In this document: piece by piece, positions 31,235-43,767 of the stretch
How the letters are laid out: each line of letters begins with the position of its first letter
Numbering within the stretch: position 1 is the stretch's first letter
NCBI RefSeq assembly: GCF_910592395.1
Contig: NC_088316.1
Location: 11,470,001-11,534,000 of the forward strand
Length of the DNA stretch: 64,000 bases
Source of the DNA: Lineus longissimus
Lineage: Eukaryota > Nemertea > Pilidiophora > Heteronemertea > Lineidae
Reading direction: 5' to 3'
Translations under genes and position numbers: made by a program
Notes under the pieces: generated by a model
Told to the model about the DNA's origin: nothing
What the model saw: the letters and a program-made list of their open reading frames with translations, nothing else
Database searches by the model: none

Positions 31235-34200
31235 GACGCAAGGGCCCAACGCGCCGCGTAGCGGCAAAAAAGCGAAGCTGGCGAAACATTTATAACGGGT
31301 CACCGTCACTTATTATTGGACTTATAGCGCATTTACGGGGTTGCAACTATTTTGCTTTATAGTGTCACCAGGAAAGAAAAGCATGCGACCTAACGCCGAT
31401 CTATTTGTATAAAGTGATAATTGGAAGGTATATAGTAGGAAATATCAATAAAATAATCATTCCATGTCGTCTTTTGAGGGCATTTTTGATTGTAAAAAAT
31501 ATATGTGTACGTCACCGTAGTCTCTGCAATGATAATTTTATCAGAGCAGTCTCGCGCAAGTAGAAGTTCTTTACCTATTAGTTCTTCACTTATTAGTCTC
31601 AACGTCTGGCGCAAAGCCAGACGTTTTCCATTACGATTTCACTACGATGTTTGACAAGAAGGAGCAGTGCGCGAGATATGCTAATGAGCAGACGTCCCTC
31701 GCTTGAGTTTCTGAAGAATGTTCCATATCGCGCTAAGCTCGTCACTGCTGATTATGACAGGCGTTCAACGGTAGGTATCTGCTCCCCAACTTCCACCCTA
31801 ATACGGTACAATAAGTTACCATTTGATGGGAATGGGACAATGCCCTCACTGTGTATGGAGTCATAGGGATAAGAAGACATTATTCATTAGTGTTGGTACA
31901 AGTGATTTTGCCCAAAAAGCATGCGCATTCAAAAAACAAAATGCAAGGTATCACGTACATGACCATGACGACGTGCAGAAAGTGCACTGGCCAGTGCATA
32001 CCCTATGGCTATGTACTAGTAAACATGGTAAACATGAACAACATCATTATTCATCGGCAGTTCATTTTACTCCGAGCTTCTCCTGAAACATATAGCCATG
32101 ATGATTAGGCCTACCATGTACCATGACCAATAACAGCACTAGTAGATCATGTAGGCCTAGATGTCAACAAGTTCACATGAACCGTATAATCCCGCATGGC
32201 GCATGTGGGGCATGCGTCTAAACCAAAGCCCCAAAATTACTTGTTTTGGTCTATTTCACTTGTGTTTCCCCCGTCTCCCAGTCCATAATACATTTACAGT
32301 TTACAATCCCCGATCATGGCCCAACAAAAGGTCATCGGTTGACTAAAGGAACACAACTGTTCAATGGATTTATAGTTGAATGCGATCAAACTACGTCTTT
32401 TCAATCGTGGATTGTAAATTTAACCCCATGGGCCTAGGGAAGGCCCTATAAAAATACTTTCGACACAGTTATTATCTCCGCTGCCTCCACCATGTTACAC
32501 ACAGTGCTCACTGCTGATTCTAAAATGCGCCACCTAGTCAAAACAGGACATATGTTCTTCTAGGAATAGATCTCTTTCCAATATTTCGTCATTCCACTAT
32601 CGTCATCACCTCATCATACTTTCATTGACATTACAGGCACACATCCACAGAGCACTCTTCAAATCATCTACACAGTGGTTATCCAACTAGGATTATAAAG
32701 GTGATTTCTTAGCCCCGCACAGTGGGTTTCAGTCTTGATAAAGGGGCACTATTGCTAGCAGCTAGGTAGGCAAGATAAAGTTAGCCGAAGTAGCCGATAG
32801 GGGTCTCTCGCCCCTCAAAGTCCGTCACAACTATTCAAGCTTGTACAAGGAATACATGCAGCGCTGACTCTAACAAGACCCAATGGGAATGTCGCACAGT
32901 CATCTGTCAAAAACAAGACCTATGTTGTAGTATGATCTCTTGCCAATATATATTTAATAATTGCACTATCGTCATCACCTCATCATACTTCATTGACATT
33001 ACAGGCACACATTGACATAGACCACTGTTGCAATCAACGACACAGTCGCTATCCAAGTAGCATTATAGAGGTAATTATCATTATCATACCTCATTAGCAT
33101 GTGAACCAATCGCGTCGCGTCCTTTGCGATCACGGCAAAGCCTCATGGAATAATGTCTTTCATCGTTGAATAATTTTTCATATTCCATGCCTACAACTTC
33201 AATTTCTTCATATTCCATGGCTAGAAGTTCAATACTAATATAATATCCAAGATAAAGTACAAGAAGTAGTCAATAGGGGTCTTTCACCTCTCACTGTATG
33301 TCCACACTATTCACGCTTGTACGAGGAATACATTCAATGCTGAATCTAACAACACCCAGTGCCCTTACTCTGTATATTAGTCACTGGAAGATGGCCCATT
33401 TCACTCCTTGCTTCTACTTCACCTATAGTCTCATTGCAAACGCCTCAGAGCTATGATATCACATTCACTTTCAGCTGTCATGCAACGCAACAACTGTGCT
33501 ATCTGCCATCGCACATCAACGAAGAAGTGCAGCCGCCCATATTCCACCTCACGTCTGTCCGACCAGCTGCAATCCTCGAGGACGCCCCACTGTACCACGA
33601 TTTCACTACGATGTTTGACAAGAAGGAGCAGTGCGCGAGATAGGCTAATGAGCAGACTTCCCTCGCTTGAGTTTCGGAAGAATGTTCCATATCGCGCTAA
33701 GCTGACCACTGCTGACCATGACAGGCGTGCATTGGACTGGTACAGGTTGGAACTGAACATTGAATATGCTGGTGGTGACGCTTTCTGATGAGAAGTTGGT
33801 CGTGACTGATGCAGTATCCTTGGACTTGTCCACAGCATCGTTCAATCATTGCTCTCTGAGCTGCCTTGATTCTGTACTTACCCAAATACTAAGACCAAAT
33901 GCCTGTTGACTGTGCTTTAAGTGAGACTGGCGCCATGCCTAGAGATATGACTGACCCCTATTGGCAAATTTGTATGACTTCATCTTGCCTACCTAGCTGC
34001 TGCCTATAGTCTCCCTTTAACTGCGGAACACTTGAAAGTCGATAAAATGCCATGTTCCACCTTTTAATGTGTTCAGACCGCCATTTTCAAAATAATCAAG
34101 TCAGGACACTGCCTTCTCGTCTCATAATAAATTTTGCTTTCCTCAATAATAACATTTCTTCTTCTTCAATGCTTTCATCATTCCAAACTTCTCCTCCTCT

Positions 34201-34386
34201 CACTTTTACAGGGGTACAGTCATGGCAATCAAAACCCAAATACTAAGACCAAATGCCTGTTGACTGTGCTTTAAGAGAGACTGGCGCCATGCCTAGTCTC
34301 TCTTAAAGCACAGTCAACAGACACCAACCCCCTCAGACTCAGAAACCACAAACGCCCAACCCTTCCTGCTACCTTAATACTTCTGG
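31235..34386. mobile_element. 3.15-kb repeat family A, copy 2
   Basis: Ends match copies 1 and 3 exactly (GACGCAAGGGCCCAACGCGC ... CTTAATACTTCTGG). Flanks are AAGGCTG and GTCACTTT, with no shared duplication. The same internal direct repeats and 3' hairpin are present. Differences from copy 1 are scattered substitutions and small indels. Confidence 0.8.
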
Positions 34387-35475
34387 GTCACTTTGGAAGT
34401 CACCGAGGACCGAGCAGGACCTGTTTTACGGAAGGAGCTCCGACTTATATCCTGGCGTTGGTGCCGCTGTGACTGCAAGACTGCAGTGTACCGTTCTTGG
34501 CGTTGGTGCCGTACGAGTCGCAGTGAAACGCGGCCAGACCACTGTCGTGGACGTGGTCAGAATCTGTTCCTGGCGTTGGTGCCGTTAATATCCTTTTCAA
34601 TATCTTCCTGCCTGAGGGCATACCGGGTCGAAGCACCCAATTCCTGCACTGTGTCTCTTCGAGGTTCGGCCGGCCGAATGTCATCCCGTGTTTATAATAA
34701 TTCGTTGCTCATACCCCAACCGGAACTGTCCCTTTGATATTGCTGAACACTGAACACTTGTCTCCAGAAAAATTTTTGGACTGTTGCTAAAAGTAGTAGT
34801 AACGTGCTCATATGAACTATTTTTCTTGGGTTTTTAATATTCGTTATCTACGTTTATTCTTGTAAATAATCACTCAGTTAATTTTAACCAGCTTTTGTTA
34901 TAATTCTTGCCGGGGGGGGGGGGGGTACCGATAGCCTTGATACACTTTGTCACGGGGGGGAGGGTAATTTCGCCTTGTTCTTTTATTGTGACATATTTAC
35001 AGATCTCCATAATAATAGACCACAACAGAACAATACAACACCAATACAATCCGAGACCTGAAAACCAAATTAGAGGAAGATATCAATTTTAGTTTTTTCG
35101 AAACGTTGTAGCAGAGGATCTGTGGCTCAAGTATATGTGTGCTATGTTTGTGTGTTGATTGCTTTTGATAAATGAGGTATATAACACACTTAAAGTGTTC
35201 AAGAAATGTTTGCATTCATTGCATACACATGTACATGGTCGCATGTACGACATTTGTGCTCATGAACTTCGACCAGATTTCACTCTGAATTTACAGCCTG
35301 GAATCTTGATGGCCATATAATTTTCATGACTTTGAATGAAATATACTAGAGTCTCTGGTAAGATACAACCCTTGCTGCGAGTATAAGACCATGAGGTTCA
35401 GGCTGCTGGTCAATTGTGGATCAATATATTCACGATCGATTATCAATTAATGGTCCTAAAAAAGTAATCAATGTA
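34387..35475. other. Unique spacer between family A copies 2 and 3
   Basis: TGGCGTTGGTGCCGT occurs three times at 34452-34587 with irregular spacing. Two G runs lie at 34912-34925 and 34955-34960. Open frames on both strands (34393-34737 plus, 34445-34684 minus) arise from the repeated GC-rich stretch, and I do not call them genes. Confidence 0.4.
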
Positions 35476-35635
35476 CAGTAGAACCTCTCTATAAAGGACA
35501 CCCTTGGGACTGACAAGTGCTGTCCTTAATAGAGAGGTGTCCTGATAAGAGAGGTCAGATTGAATGGAAACTGCCATTTTGTGATCAAAACTAGTGTCCT
35601 TAATAGAGAGGTGTCCACTAAGGGAGGTTCCACTG
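35476..35635. mobile_element. Pogo-type MITE, copy 1
   Basis: CAGTAGAACCTCTCTATAAAGGACAC at one end and GTGTCCACTAAGGGAGGTTCCACTG at the other are inverted, flanked by TA. The interior contains TGACAAGTGCTGTCCTTAATAGAG. Length and TA flanks suit Tc1/mariner-pogo non-autonomous elements. Confidence 0.8.
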
Positions 35636-35827
35636 TATCTTATCGATCCAAGGTATGAACCTCCTGAACAATATCGGCTAACGGCAGATCAATACTCTTT
35701 TGAATAATGCAACAAGTTTATTGTCAAATGCTAGTTTTATACGGTAGAAGCGAAGCTTTTTGTTAATTCATTTCTGGTTGTGGTTGCCTCGGGGTCTTCT
35801 CAATGATGCGCATTGAATTCAAAACTT

Positions 35828-38800
35828 GACGCAAGGGCCCAACGCGCCGCGTAGCGGCAAAAAAGCGAAGCTGGCGAAACATTTATAACGGGTCACCGTC
35901 ACTTATTATTGGACTTATAGCGCATTTACGGGGTTGCAACTATTTTGCTTTATAGTGTCACCAGGAAAGAAAAGCATGCGACCTAACGCCGATCTATTTG
36001 TATAAAGTGATAATTGGAAGGTATATAGTAGGAAATATCAATAAAATAATCATTCCATGTCGTCTTTTGAGGGCATTTTTGATCGTAAAAAATATATGTG
36101 TACGTCACCGTAGTCTCTGCAATGATAATTTTATCAGAGCAGTCTCGCGCAAGTAGAAGTTCTTTACCTATTAGTTCTTCACTTATTAGTCTCAACGTCT
36201 GGCGCAAAGCCAGACGTTTTCCATTACGATTTCACTACGATGTTTGACAAGAAGGAGCAGTGCGCGAGATATGCTAATGAGCAGACTTCCTTCGCTTGAG
36301 TTTCTGAAGAATGTTCCATATCGCGCTAAGCTCATCACTGCTGATTATGACAGGCGTGCAGCGGTAGGTATCTGCTCCCCAACTTCCACCCTAATACGGT
36401 ACAATAAGTTACCATGATGGGAATGGGACAATGCCCTCACTGTGTATGGAGTCATAGGGATAAGAAGACATTATTCATTAGTGTTGATACCAGTGATTTT
36501 GCCCAAAAAGCATGCGCATTCAAAAAACAAAATATGCAAGGTATCACAATCACGTACATGACCATGACGACGTGCAGAAAGTGCACTGGCCAGTGCATAC
36601 CCTATGGCTATGTACTAGTAAACATGGTAAACATGAACAACATCATTATTCATCGGCAGTTCATTTTACTCCGAGCTTTTCCTGAAACATATAGCCATGA
36701 TGATTAGGCCTACCATGTACCATGACCAATAACAGCACTAGATCATGTAGATGTCAACAAGTTCACATGAACCGTATAATCCCGCATGGCGCATGTGGGG
36801 CATGCGTCTAAACCAAAGCCCCAAAATCACTTGTTTTGGTCTATTTCACTTGTGTTTCCCCCGTCTCCCAGTCCATAATACATTTACAGTTTACAATCCC
36901 CGATCATGGCCCAACAAAAGGTCATCGGTTGACTAAAGGAACACAACTGTTCAATGGATTTATAGTTGAATGCGATCAAACTACGTCTTTTCAATCGTGG
37001 ATTGTAAATTTAACCCCATGGGCCTAGGGAAGGCCCTATAACAATACTTTCGACACAGTTATTATCTCCGCTGCCTCCACCATGTTACACACAGTGCTCA
37101 CTGCTGATTCTAAAATGCGCCACCTAGTCAAAACAGGACATATGTTCTTCTAGGAATACTAGATCTCTTTCCAATATTTCGTCATTCCACTATCGTCAAC
37201 ACCTCATCATACTTTCATTGACATTACAGGCACACATCCACAGAGCACTCTTCAAATCATCTACACAGTGGTTATCCAACTAGGATTATAAAGGTAATTT
37301 CTTAGCCCCGCACAGTGGGTTTCAGTCTTGATAAAGGGGCACTATTGCTAGCAGCTAGGTAGGCAAGATAAAGTTAGCCGAAGTAGCCGATAGGGGTCTC
37401 TCACCCCTCAAAGTCCGTCACAACTATTCAAGTTTGTACAAGGAATACATGCAGCGCTGACTCTAACAAGACCCAATGGGAATGTCGCACAGTCATCTGT
37501 CAAAAACAAGACCTATGTTGTAGTATGATCTCTTGCCAATATTTAATAATTGCACTATCGTCATCACCTCATCATACTTCATTGACATTACAGGCACACA
37601 TTGACATAGACCACTGTTGCAATCAACGACACAGTCGCTATCCAAGTAGCATTATAGAGGTAATTATCATTATCATACCTCATTAGCATGTGAACCAATC
37701 GCGTCGCGTCCTTTGCGATCACGGCAAAGCCTCATGGAATAATGTCTTTCACCATTGAATAATTTTTCATATTCCATGCCTACAACTTCAATTTCTTCAT
37801 ATTCCATGGCTAGAAGTTCAATACTAATATAATATCCAAGATAAAGTTACAAGAAGTAGTCAATAGGGGTCTCTCACCTCTCACTGTATGTCCACACTAT
37901 TCACACTTGTACGAGGAATACATTCAATGCTGAATCTAACAACACCCAGTGCCCTTACTCTGTATATTAGTCACTGGAAGATGGCCCATTTCACTCCTTG
38001 CTTCTACTTCACCTATAGTCTCATTGCAAACACCTCAGTTCTATGATATCACATTCACTTTCAGCTGTCATGCAACGCAACAACTGTGCTATCTGCCATC
38101 GCACATCAACGAAGAAGTGCAGCCGCCCACATTCCACCTCACGTCTGTCCGACCAGCTGCAATCCTCGAGGACGCCCCACTGTACCACGATTTCACTACG
38201 ATGTTTGACAAGAAGGAGCAGTGCGCGAGATAGGCTAATGAGCAGACTTCCCTCGCTTGAGTTTCGGAAGAATGTTCCATATCGCGCTAAGCTGACCACT
38301 GCTGACCATGACAGGCGTGCATTGGACTGGTACAGGTTGGAACTGAACATTGAATATGCTGGTGGTGATGCTTTCTGATGAGAAGTTGGTCGTGACTGAT
38401 GCAGTATCCTTGGACTTGTCCACAGCATCGTTCAATCATTGCTCTCTGAGCTGCCTTGATTCTGTACTTACCCAAATACTAAGACCAAATGCCTGTTGAC
38501 TGTGCTTTAAGAGAGACTGGCGCCATGCCTAGAGATATGACTGACCCCTATTGGCAAATTTGTATGACTTTATCTTGCCTACCTAGCTGCTGCCTATAGT
38601 CTCCCTTTAACTGCGGAACACTTCAAAGTCGATAAAATGCCATGTTCCACCTTTTAATGTGTTCAGACCGCCATTTTCAAAATAATCAAGTCAGGACACT
38701 GCCTTCTAGTCTCATAATAAATTTTGCTTTCCTCAATAATAACATTTCTTCTTCTTCAATGCTTTCATCATTCCAAACTTCTCCTCCTCTGACTTTTACA

Positions 38801-38976
38801 GGGGTACAGTCATGGCAATCAAAACCCAAATACTGAGACCAAATGCCTGTTGACTGTGCTTTAAGAGAGACTGGCGCCATGCCTAGTCTCTCTTAAAGCA
38901 CAGTCAACAGACACCAACCCCCTCAGACTCAGAAACCACAAACGCCCAACCCTTCCTGCTACCTTAATACTTCTGG
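35828..38976. mobile_element. 3.15-kb repeat family A, copy 3
   Basis: Same ends and internal structure as copies 1 and 2, and same orientation. The left flank ACTT resembles that of copy 1; the right flank is ATAATTCG. It retains the 25-bp-stem hairpin near the 3' end. Confidence 0.8.
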
Positions 38977-39700
38977 ATAATTCGTATGTATGATTCAATG
39001 GATTAAACTTGTTTTGGCGTTGAGGAGGGGGAAGAGAAAACGTACACTTAACCCATCCTCCACTCCTAAACCAGTGTCGACAATCAAACGCAGGCCTTGC
39101 CTTTTGAAATTTACAGGAGAGCTATTGATCACTCTCCAACAACATGCTAGGAGAGCTAATCACTCTCCCACCTCGCAGTGCCCATAGCTCTCCGTGAATG
39201 GTCTCGGAGTGTGGTCACCCACCATGTACAATCTGTCTACATTACAATAGTGTTTCAGCCAGGATTTCCAAAAGGCAGGGCAATTTCGGACTCTCTTGGT
39301 TTGATAAAATATTGAAGTCGGTAAAAGGTCCCACTTCCCGTCCCAACTCTTATCTAAAATTCTTGTTCAACAGTCACATATAAAAATCAAGCAAAAGACA
39401 TTGTAAAACTACAAGATGGACATACAATTCTTCAGATGCGAGCGCGATTGACTGCGCCCCTCGGCCGAAGTTTACGAGCGCTATGGAGCGCAGGAGCAAT
39501 CGCGCACGTCAAAAGGCAAGGACTGCAAATGTAAGTCTCACTTGATGTCAGTACTACCAAGTCCAATCACTTCATCCGGAGTGTAGCTGTTGAAAACCCA
39601 TCTTCCGGTCTGGAGACGGGTTATCAGGGGGTCACCTGGTACACTCCGGACCCAGTGGACCGGCCTCGTCCTGTTACCCGGGTGTATCGAGGAAAGACGA
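38977..39700. other. Intergenic stretch, no gene recognised
   Basis: Contains an imperfect inverted repeat GCGCGATTG ... CAATCGCGC at about 39440-39502 and a repeated CTCTCCAACAACATGCTAGGAGAGC-like segment near 39120-39170. No supported gene. Confidence 0.35.
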
Positions 39701-39718
39701 TCAGGATGACGAAATGCA

Positions 39719-40249
39719 GTGCATAGGAGGAGTCTATCACCTGAAGGCAGATGGCAGGATCTTTTGTGGGAATACGCGACCTCGACATTAGTGTTTGACT
39801 CAAGGGTAGGTAGCATCCGAATTGAGAACACTGCCACAACACTTGTTCAAGCCTTGGAGTATAATGTTCCAGGACAGCCTGCGGACGAATTAGAAGGGGT
39901 GTATGAAATAGTTAAGAGGTCCAATCGGTGCAGTGTAATCGGTGGTCTCCAGGTGATTCCGTCTACAGCGTTCGCTCAGCACGTGGAGGTGCTGCAAGGA
40001 ATATTCCTCCTTCAAGACCGGATCGTTGTTTTACGTGTCACTACAGTTTGGCGCCAATTGGGTTTATTGGCTGGCCAAGTTACTTCGTTCTCGGCCTGTA
40101 TAGAGTTGATTGCAAGCTATTCATATTTCTCACTTGATGGGCCGGGTACGTTCCATCATAGCAAATATTTCATGAAGACATGCACAGATTGCGATATTTG
40201 TAGGCCCAACGAAGGAGTTCTTGAATCTTTAAAAAATCTTAATGGCTGA
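39719..40249 (+). CDS. Hypothetical 176-codon ORF upstream of the paralogous exons
   Basis: Contains stretches with protein-like composition (STLVFDSRVGSIRIENTATT, TCTDCDICRPNEGVLESL). It starts with an ATG, but no splice context or homology is evident. It is on the same strand as, and 0.3 kb upstream of, the orphan gene. It could be an upstream exon or chance. Confidence 0.25.
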   Translation: MHRRSLSPEGRWQDLLWEYATSTLVFDSRVGSIRIENTATTLVQALEYNVPGQPADELEGVYEIVKRSNRCSVIGGLQVIPSTAFAQHVEVLQGIFLLQDRIVVLRVTTVWRQLGLLAGQVTSFSACIELIASYSYFSLDGPGTFHHSKYFMKTCTDCDICRPNEGVLESLKNLNG

Positions 40250-40552
40250 AAGTTACGAGGAATCAGCATGTCCGTTTAGAGGCACTTATTTCAGAAGGAA
40301 GCACTGTATGCTTGGCGTGCATACTTGACTTACAAAACAGGGATTTTCAAAATAATTATTCAGCCAGTATTTACATATACATGTACAATGGAAATTTCGA
40401 ACTACATGTACATGTATGTATATAAACATCATATTTCGCTCCTACCGTAACCTTCTGTGGCTTTATGTGCATGAAAAACAGACTCTGATCACGAGCAACT
40501 TTTTACAGTGGAAGCTGCCTCATGTTAGATATCAGAAAACAACTGAGAGAAG

Positions 40553-42550
40553 TATTACATAACTTTATGTTACCAAGCACTGGTCGATATGAATGTGGTC
40601 TTCATATATTTCGTAAACGTCATAATCGATTGGTACATTCTAAAACCAGATTTAAGGTCTCAATCCGTAAAATCCGTTTTGGTTTGCGCCTTTGTGTGCC
40701 ACCAGCAGAAATGCACGACTTTTAATGTTCTGTTAGACGATAATCATATCATTTGCCAGATGAGCAAGCGGAAGGGAACATGCATGGAAAAGACAGATGC
40801 ATCTCCTTATCCTGGGTTCCGGATGTTTCAAGTGAAGGTAAGTATCAATATGAAATGACGCAAGTTGTTTTTACTTGGCTTATATATATACATGTATGTA
40901 TATATACATATATAGTAGTTATCCTACCTACGGCGTTTGCTGCCGGTGCAAAAGTAAAAAGTGTCCCCCCCCTGGAAAAAGTGTCCGGCCTTATTGTATT
41001 CTGCAATATGGTTCTATAGAAACCGTGACCGTCAATAGCTCAGAGATTGAAGCGCATAATAGAATCCTTTGTTCCCGGACATTTTATCCTAGGACATTTT
41101 AAACTTCTACACCGGAACCCAAGGAGGCTCTAGTTTAACAACAATGACAATTAATACGACGCCTATAGCCGCCAGCGATCGTACTGTTTTTCGATATACT
41201 GTACGGACGGACTGAGCGCCAAATTTTGCGATTCCGCGACGATAGATTGATCTTTGAAACTTCTTTGCTGAACCACATGTGAGTGGAAAGGTGACTAGAC
41301 AGGTGAGTAGGCGGATGAGGAGTGTATGGACAATGCTATTTTGGCAAACAATACCTATTTGATCCAATTTGTAAGTACATGTTTGCCGAAGCTTGGTTTG
41401 ATTGTCCGGTAAATTCCCCGGATTCGGCGTTATTGGGTCCATCCGGACGCAATGAGCACCATTACAAAACCATTCAGGTATACATGTTGCGAATAGCCGG
41501 ATTCTGTAGATATGTGTATGTGTATTCACATTCTAGGAAACTTCCCGAATTAAGCTTAACCACGAAATGAAATTCGCAGCTATTCCTCCAATAAAAATGA
41601 CAAGAAGATTACATCTGTTCTTCCATCCTCATCGTCTTCTGGTACTAGCTGCGTATAAAGAAGAACCAATGTTCTACACGAGGCTCCTTGCTTATGTTAT
41701 TGACTACACCCACCATACCTTTAAGCTTCTCTACAATTCCTCAATAATCTACATGCCTTCTTTCTATACCATCTATAAATTGGCATCAAACTATTACACG
41801 ATATACCGCCGTATCAAAGTTGGTGCGAAGAAAATATCAATAGGGAATATCGCGAAATTGTACGACATTTCTAAAGGTAGCTTTGTTGGGCAATTGGTCA
41901 TACCACCAGAGGAGAAATGTCTTCACTCGGGCGGATGGCGGAACCATTATTACTCTCCGGTTCACACTGTGGATCTAAGAGTATATGTTTTGGCATGTTC
42001 ATTGCCTAAGGAGGGTGTTCATTCCGTTACCACTTACTATTCCTTTGCGAAGTACGAGGAGACGGAACTAATCGTAACGCTTTTTCCTAATAAAACAGTC
42101 ACCTTAGCTCATGGAAAAAGAGCAGGATTTATTTTTTCGTTCTTGTTTAGAAACGATGCTTGTTTGTATTTTATTACTGAGTCAACTGCTTTCATTTTCT
42201 TCCGTAACATACGCCTTGGTCTGACCAACCAACAAAAATTCACCCTGCCAATTCGGCAGATTCGCTTCTTGGCAGTCAATTACATCACTGGGATATTTCT
42301 AGAACAAAATGTTTCGCCTTTGACAGATTTATTTGGTGTCGCTATTAGTTGTTCTCCAGCAGATGGGTTGGGTCCAGACACAGAAAATAGAGTAACTCGG
42401 ACCTACATTGAAACGCGTGGGGTCAGAAGGCTGTTCGTTCCAAAGAAAGCGATGGTCCTTGGTCGGTACATGAAACTTTTGCGAATATATGCTGCAAAAG
42501 ACAAGCAGGGTTACTCAAAGTTCGATGGCGTTCATGTATTCAACCGATGA
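40553..42550 (+). CDS. Orphan gene, long terminal exon 1 (possible beta-propeller-like protein)
   Basis: A terminal exon at 41537-42550 begins at CATTCTAG|GAAACT in phase 0 and ends in TGA. An upstream exon ending AGTGAAG|GTAAGT at 40837 also ends in phase 0 and encodes QKCTTFNVLLDDNHIICQMS. The long exon encodes 338 residues, rich in beta-branched and aromatic residues, with strand-turn-strand units such as IAKLYDISKGSFVGQLVIPP that recall WD/propeller blades. It has a paralog directly downstream (42793-43767). Family unknown to me; the propeller idea is inference. Confidence 0.55.
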
Positions 42551-42792
42551 TCAATTTAGCTTAAAAGCTGTTCTGACCTGTCTAAAACCGAAATAATACA
42601 CAGGAAAAGAAGTACATTCTCCATGCTATATGTAAGACACTAAATAATCGGATCCCACAGGGTTCCGTCTTCTGACCATTATTGCTTTGTATATACATGT
42701 ATATATATTGGTGGCATGAAATCACATTCTAGAGGAATAGTGACAAACTTACTTCATATAGGCTATGATATAATGATGTTTGCTTTCCATAG

Positions 42793-43767
42793 GATCGCAA
42801 GAAATTTTTCTACCGCCTTACCAAAAGGTTGCCGTTCATACCTTCGTTCAATCCACAGAAAGCCTGGACCTACGATGAGAACAGTGGCAAAATGTCTCTA
42901 TTGAATACCATTTCAGAAATGTCTCCTGAGAGAGTTATAGTCGTATACGAGTTGAGTACCACTTGTTACAAGATTTTGTACAGCGCAAATTTTCACATAG
43001 GGCATTTGAAGAGACTCAGTGTATTTAAGCAATTCATGGTATTGCAGTGTGCCACTGGTGTCAAGCTTACGAAAATTTTACACTATATTTTTGATCCCGC
43101 AAAAGGTTCTATTTGCGGACAAATCATTATTCCTAAAAGTGATGCTTGTTTTATGGCTTTAAGCGTTGTGACATTCGGATGCCAGGGAAAGGTATTGGTC
43201 CACTGTAAGGTACGGGGTAGAATAGCAGCAACTGTTTATGACATAAAAGAGTTGAACCAGACTAGAAATGTTTTAGTCCGTATGGAAAATGGCATAAAGG
43301 TCTCTCTAAGAAGATTTCTATTCACAATGTGTGAAGATATTTACCACTTCGAACAACGAGGGAAAATAATGTATATCATATCGTATTTTAAGTCGAAAGT
43401 GTACCAACCGGCGAAGTATCCAATAAAATCAGAATGGAGCAGTCAAATTCGTGCTCTCCAACTGAAATTCAACAGAGTTTACGGGTTACTGTTTGCAGTC
43501 GGAAGGCCTGGACCTCGAGTGTTTGGGCTTAGGCACTCCCACCGAGTAAATAGTATTAAGAGAGAACCAGGTGAACTCGAGTACCGGTACAGAGAGGTCC
43601 AGGTATCCTTCTCCCCATCACAATTCGTCATAGATCACAATACTTTTAACCTCAACCCAACTGATGGGTCATTTTTGCATTTCATCCAGTCCTCATCAAA
43701 CAAACCCGGTATTATGGTGCTGTATCACTCAGTAGATATATACAGTGCAGAATTCTACCACAGCTAG
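42793..43767 (+). CDS. Orphan gene, paralogous long terminal exon 2
   Basis: Begins after CTTTCCATAG|GATCGC in phase 0, as the first paralog does, and runs 324 codons to TAG. Aligned segments include LHYIFDPAKGSICGQIIIPK versus AKLYDISKGSFVGQLVIPP, and QIRALQLKFNRVYGLLFAVG versus QIRFLAVNYITGIFL...FGVAIS. Only about 240 bp separate it from the stop of the first paralog, with no visible leading exon or promoter. It could be an alternative last exon of the same gene, or a tandem duplicate that lost its 5' exon. Confidence 0.55.
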   Translation, partial: DRKKFFYRLTKRLPFIPSFNPQKAWTYDENSGKMSLLNTISEMSPERVIVVYELSTTCYKILYSANFHIGHLKRLSVFKQFMVLQCATGVKLTKILHYIFDPAKGSICGQIIIPKSDACFMALSVVTFGCQGKVLVHCKVRGRIAATVYDIKELNQTRNVLVRMENGIKVSLRRFLFTMCEDIYHFEQRGKIMYIISYFKSKVYQPAKYPIKSEWSSQIRALQLKFNRVYGLLFAVGRPGPRVFGLRHSHRVNSIKREPGELEYRYREVQVSFSPSQFVIDHNTFNLNPTDGSFLHFIQSSSNKPGIMVLYHSVDIYSAEFYHS

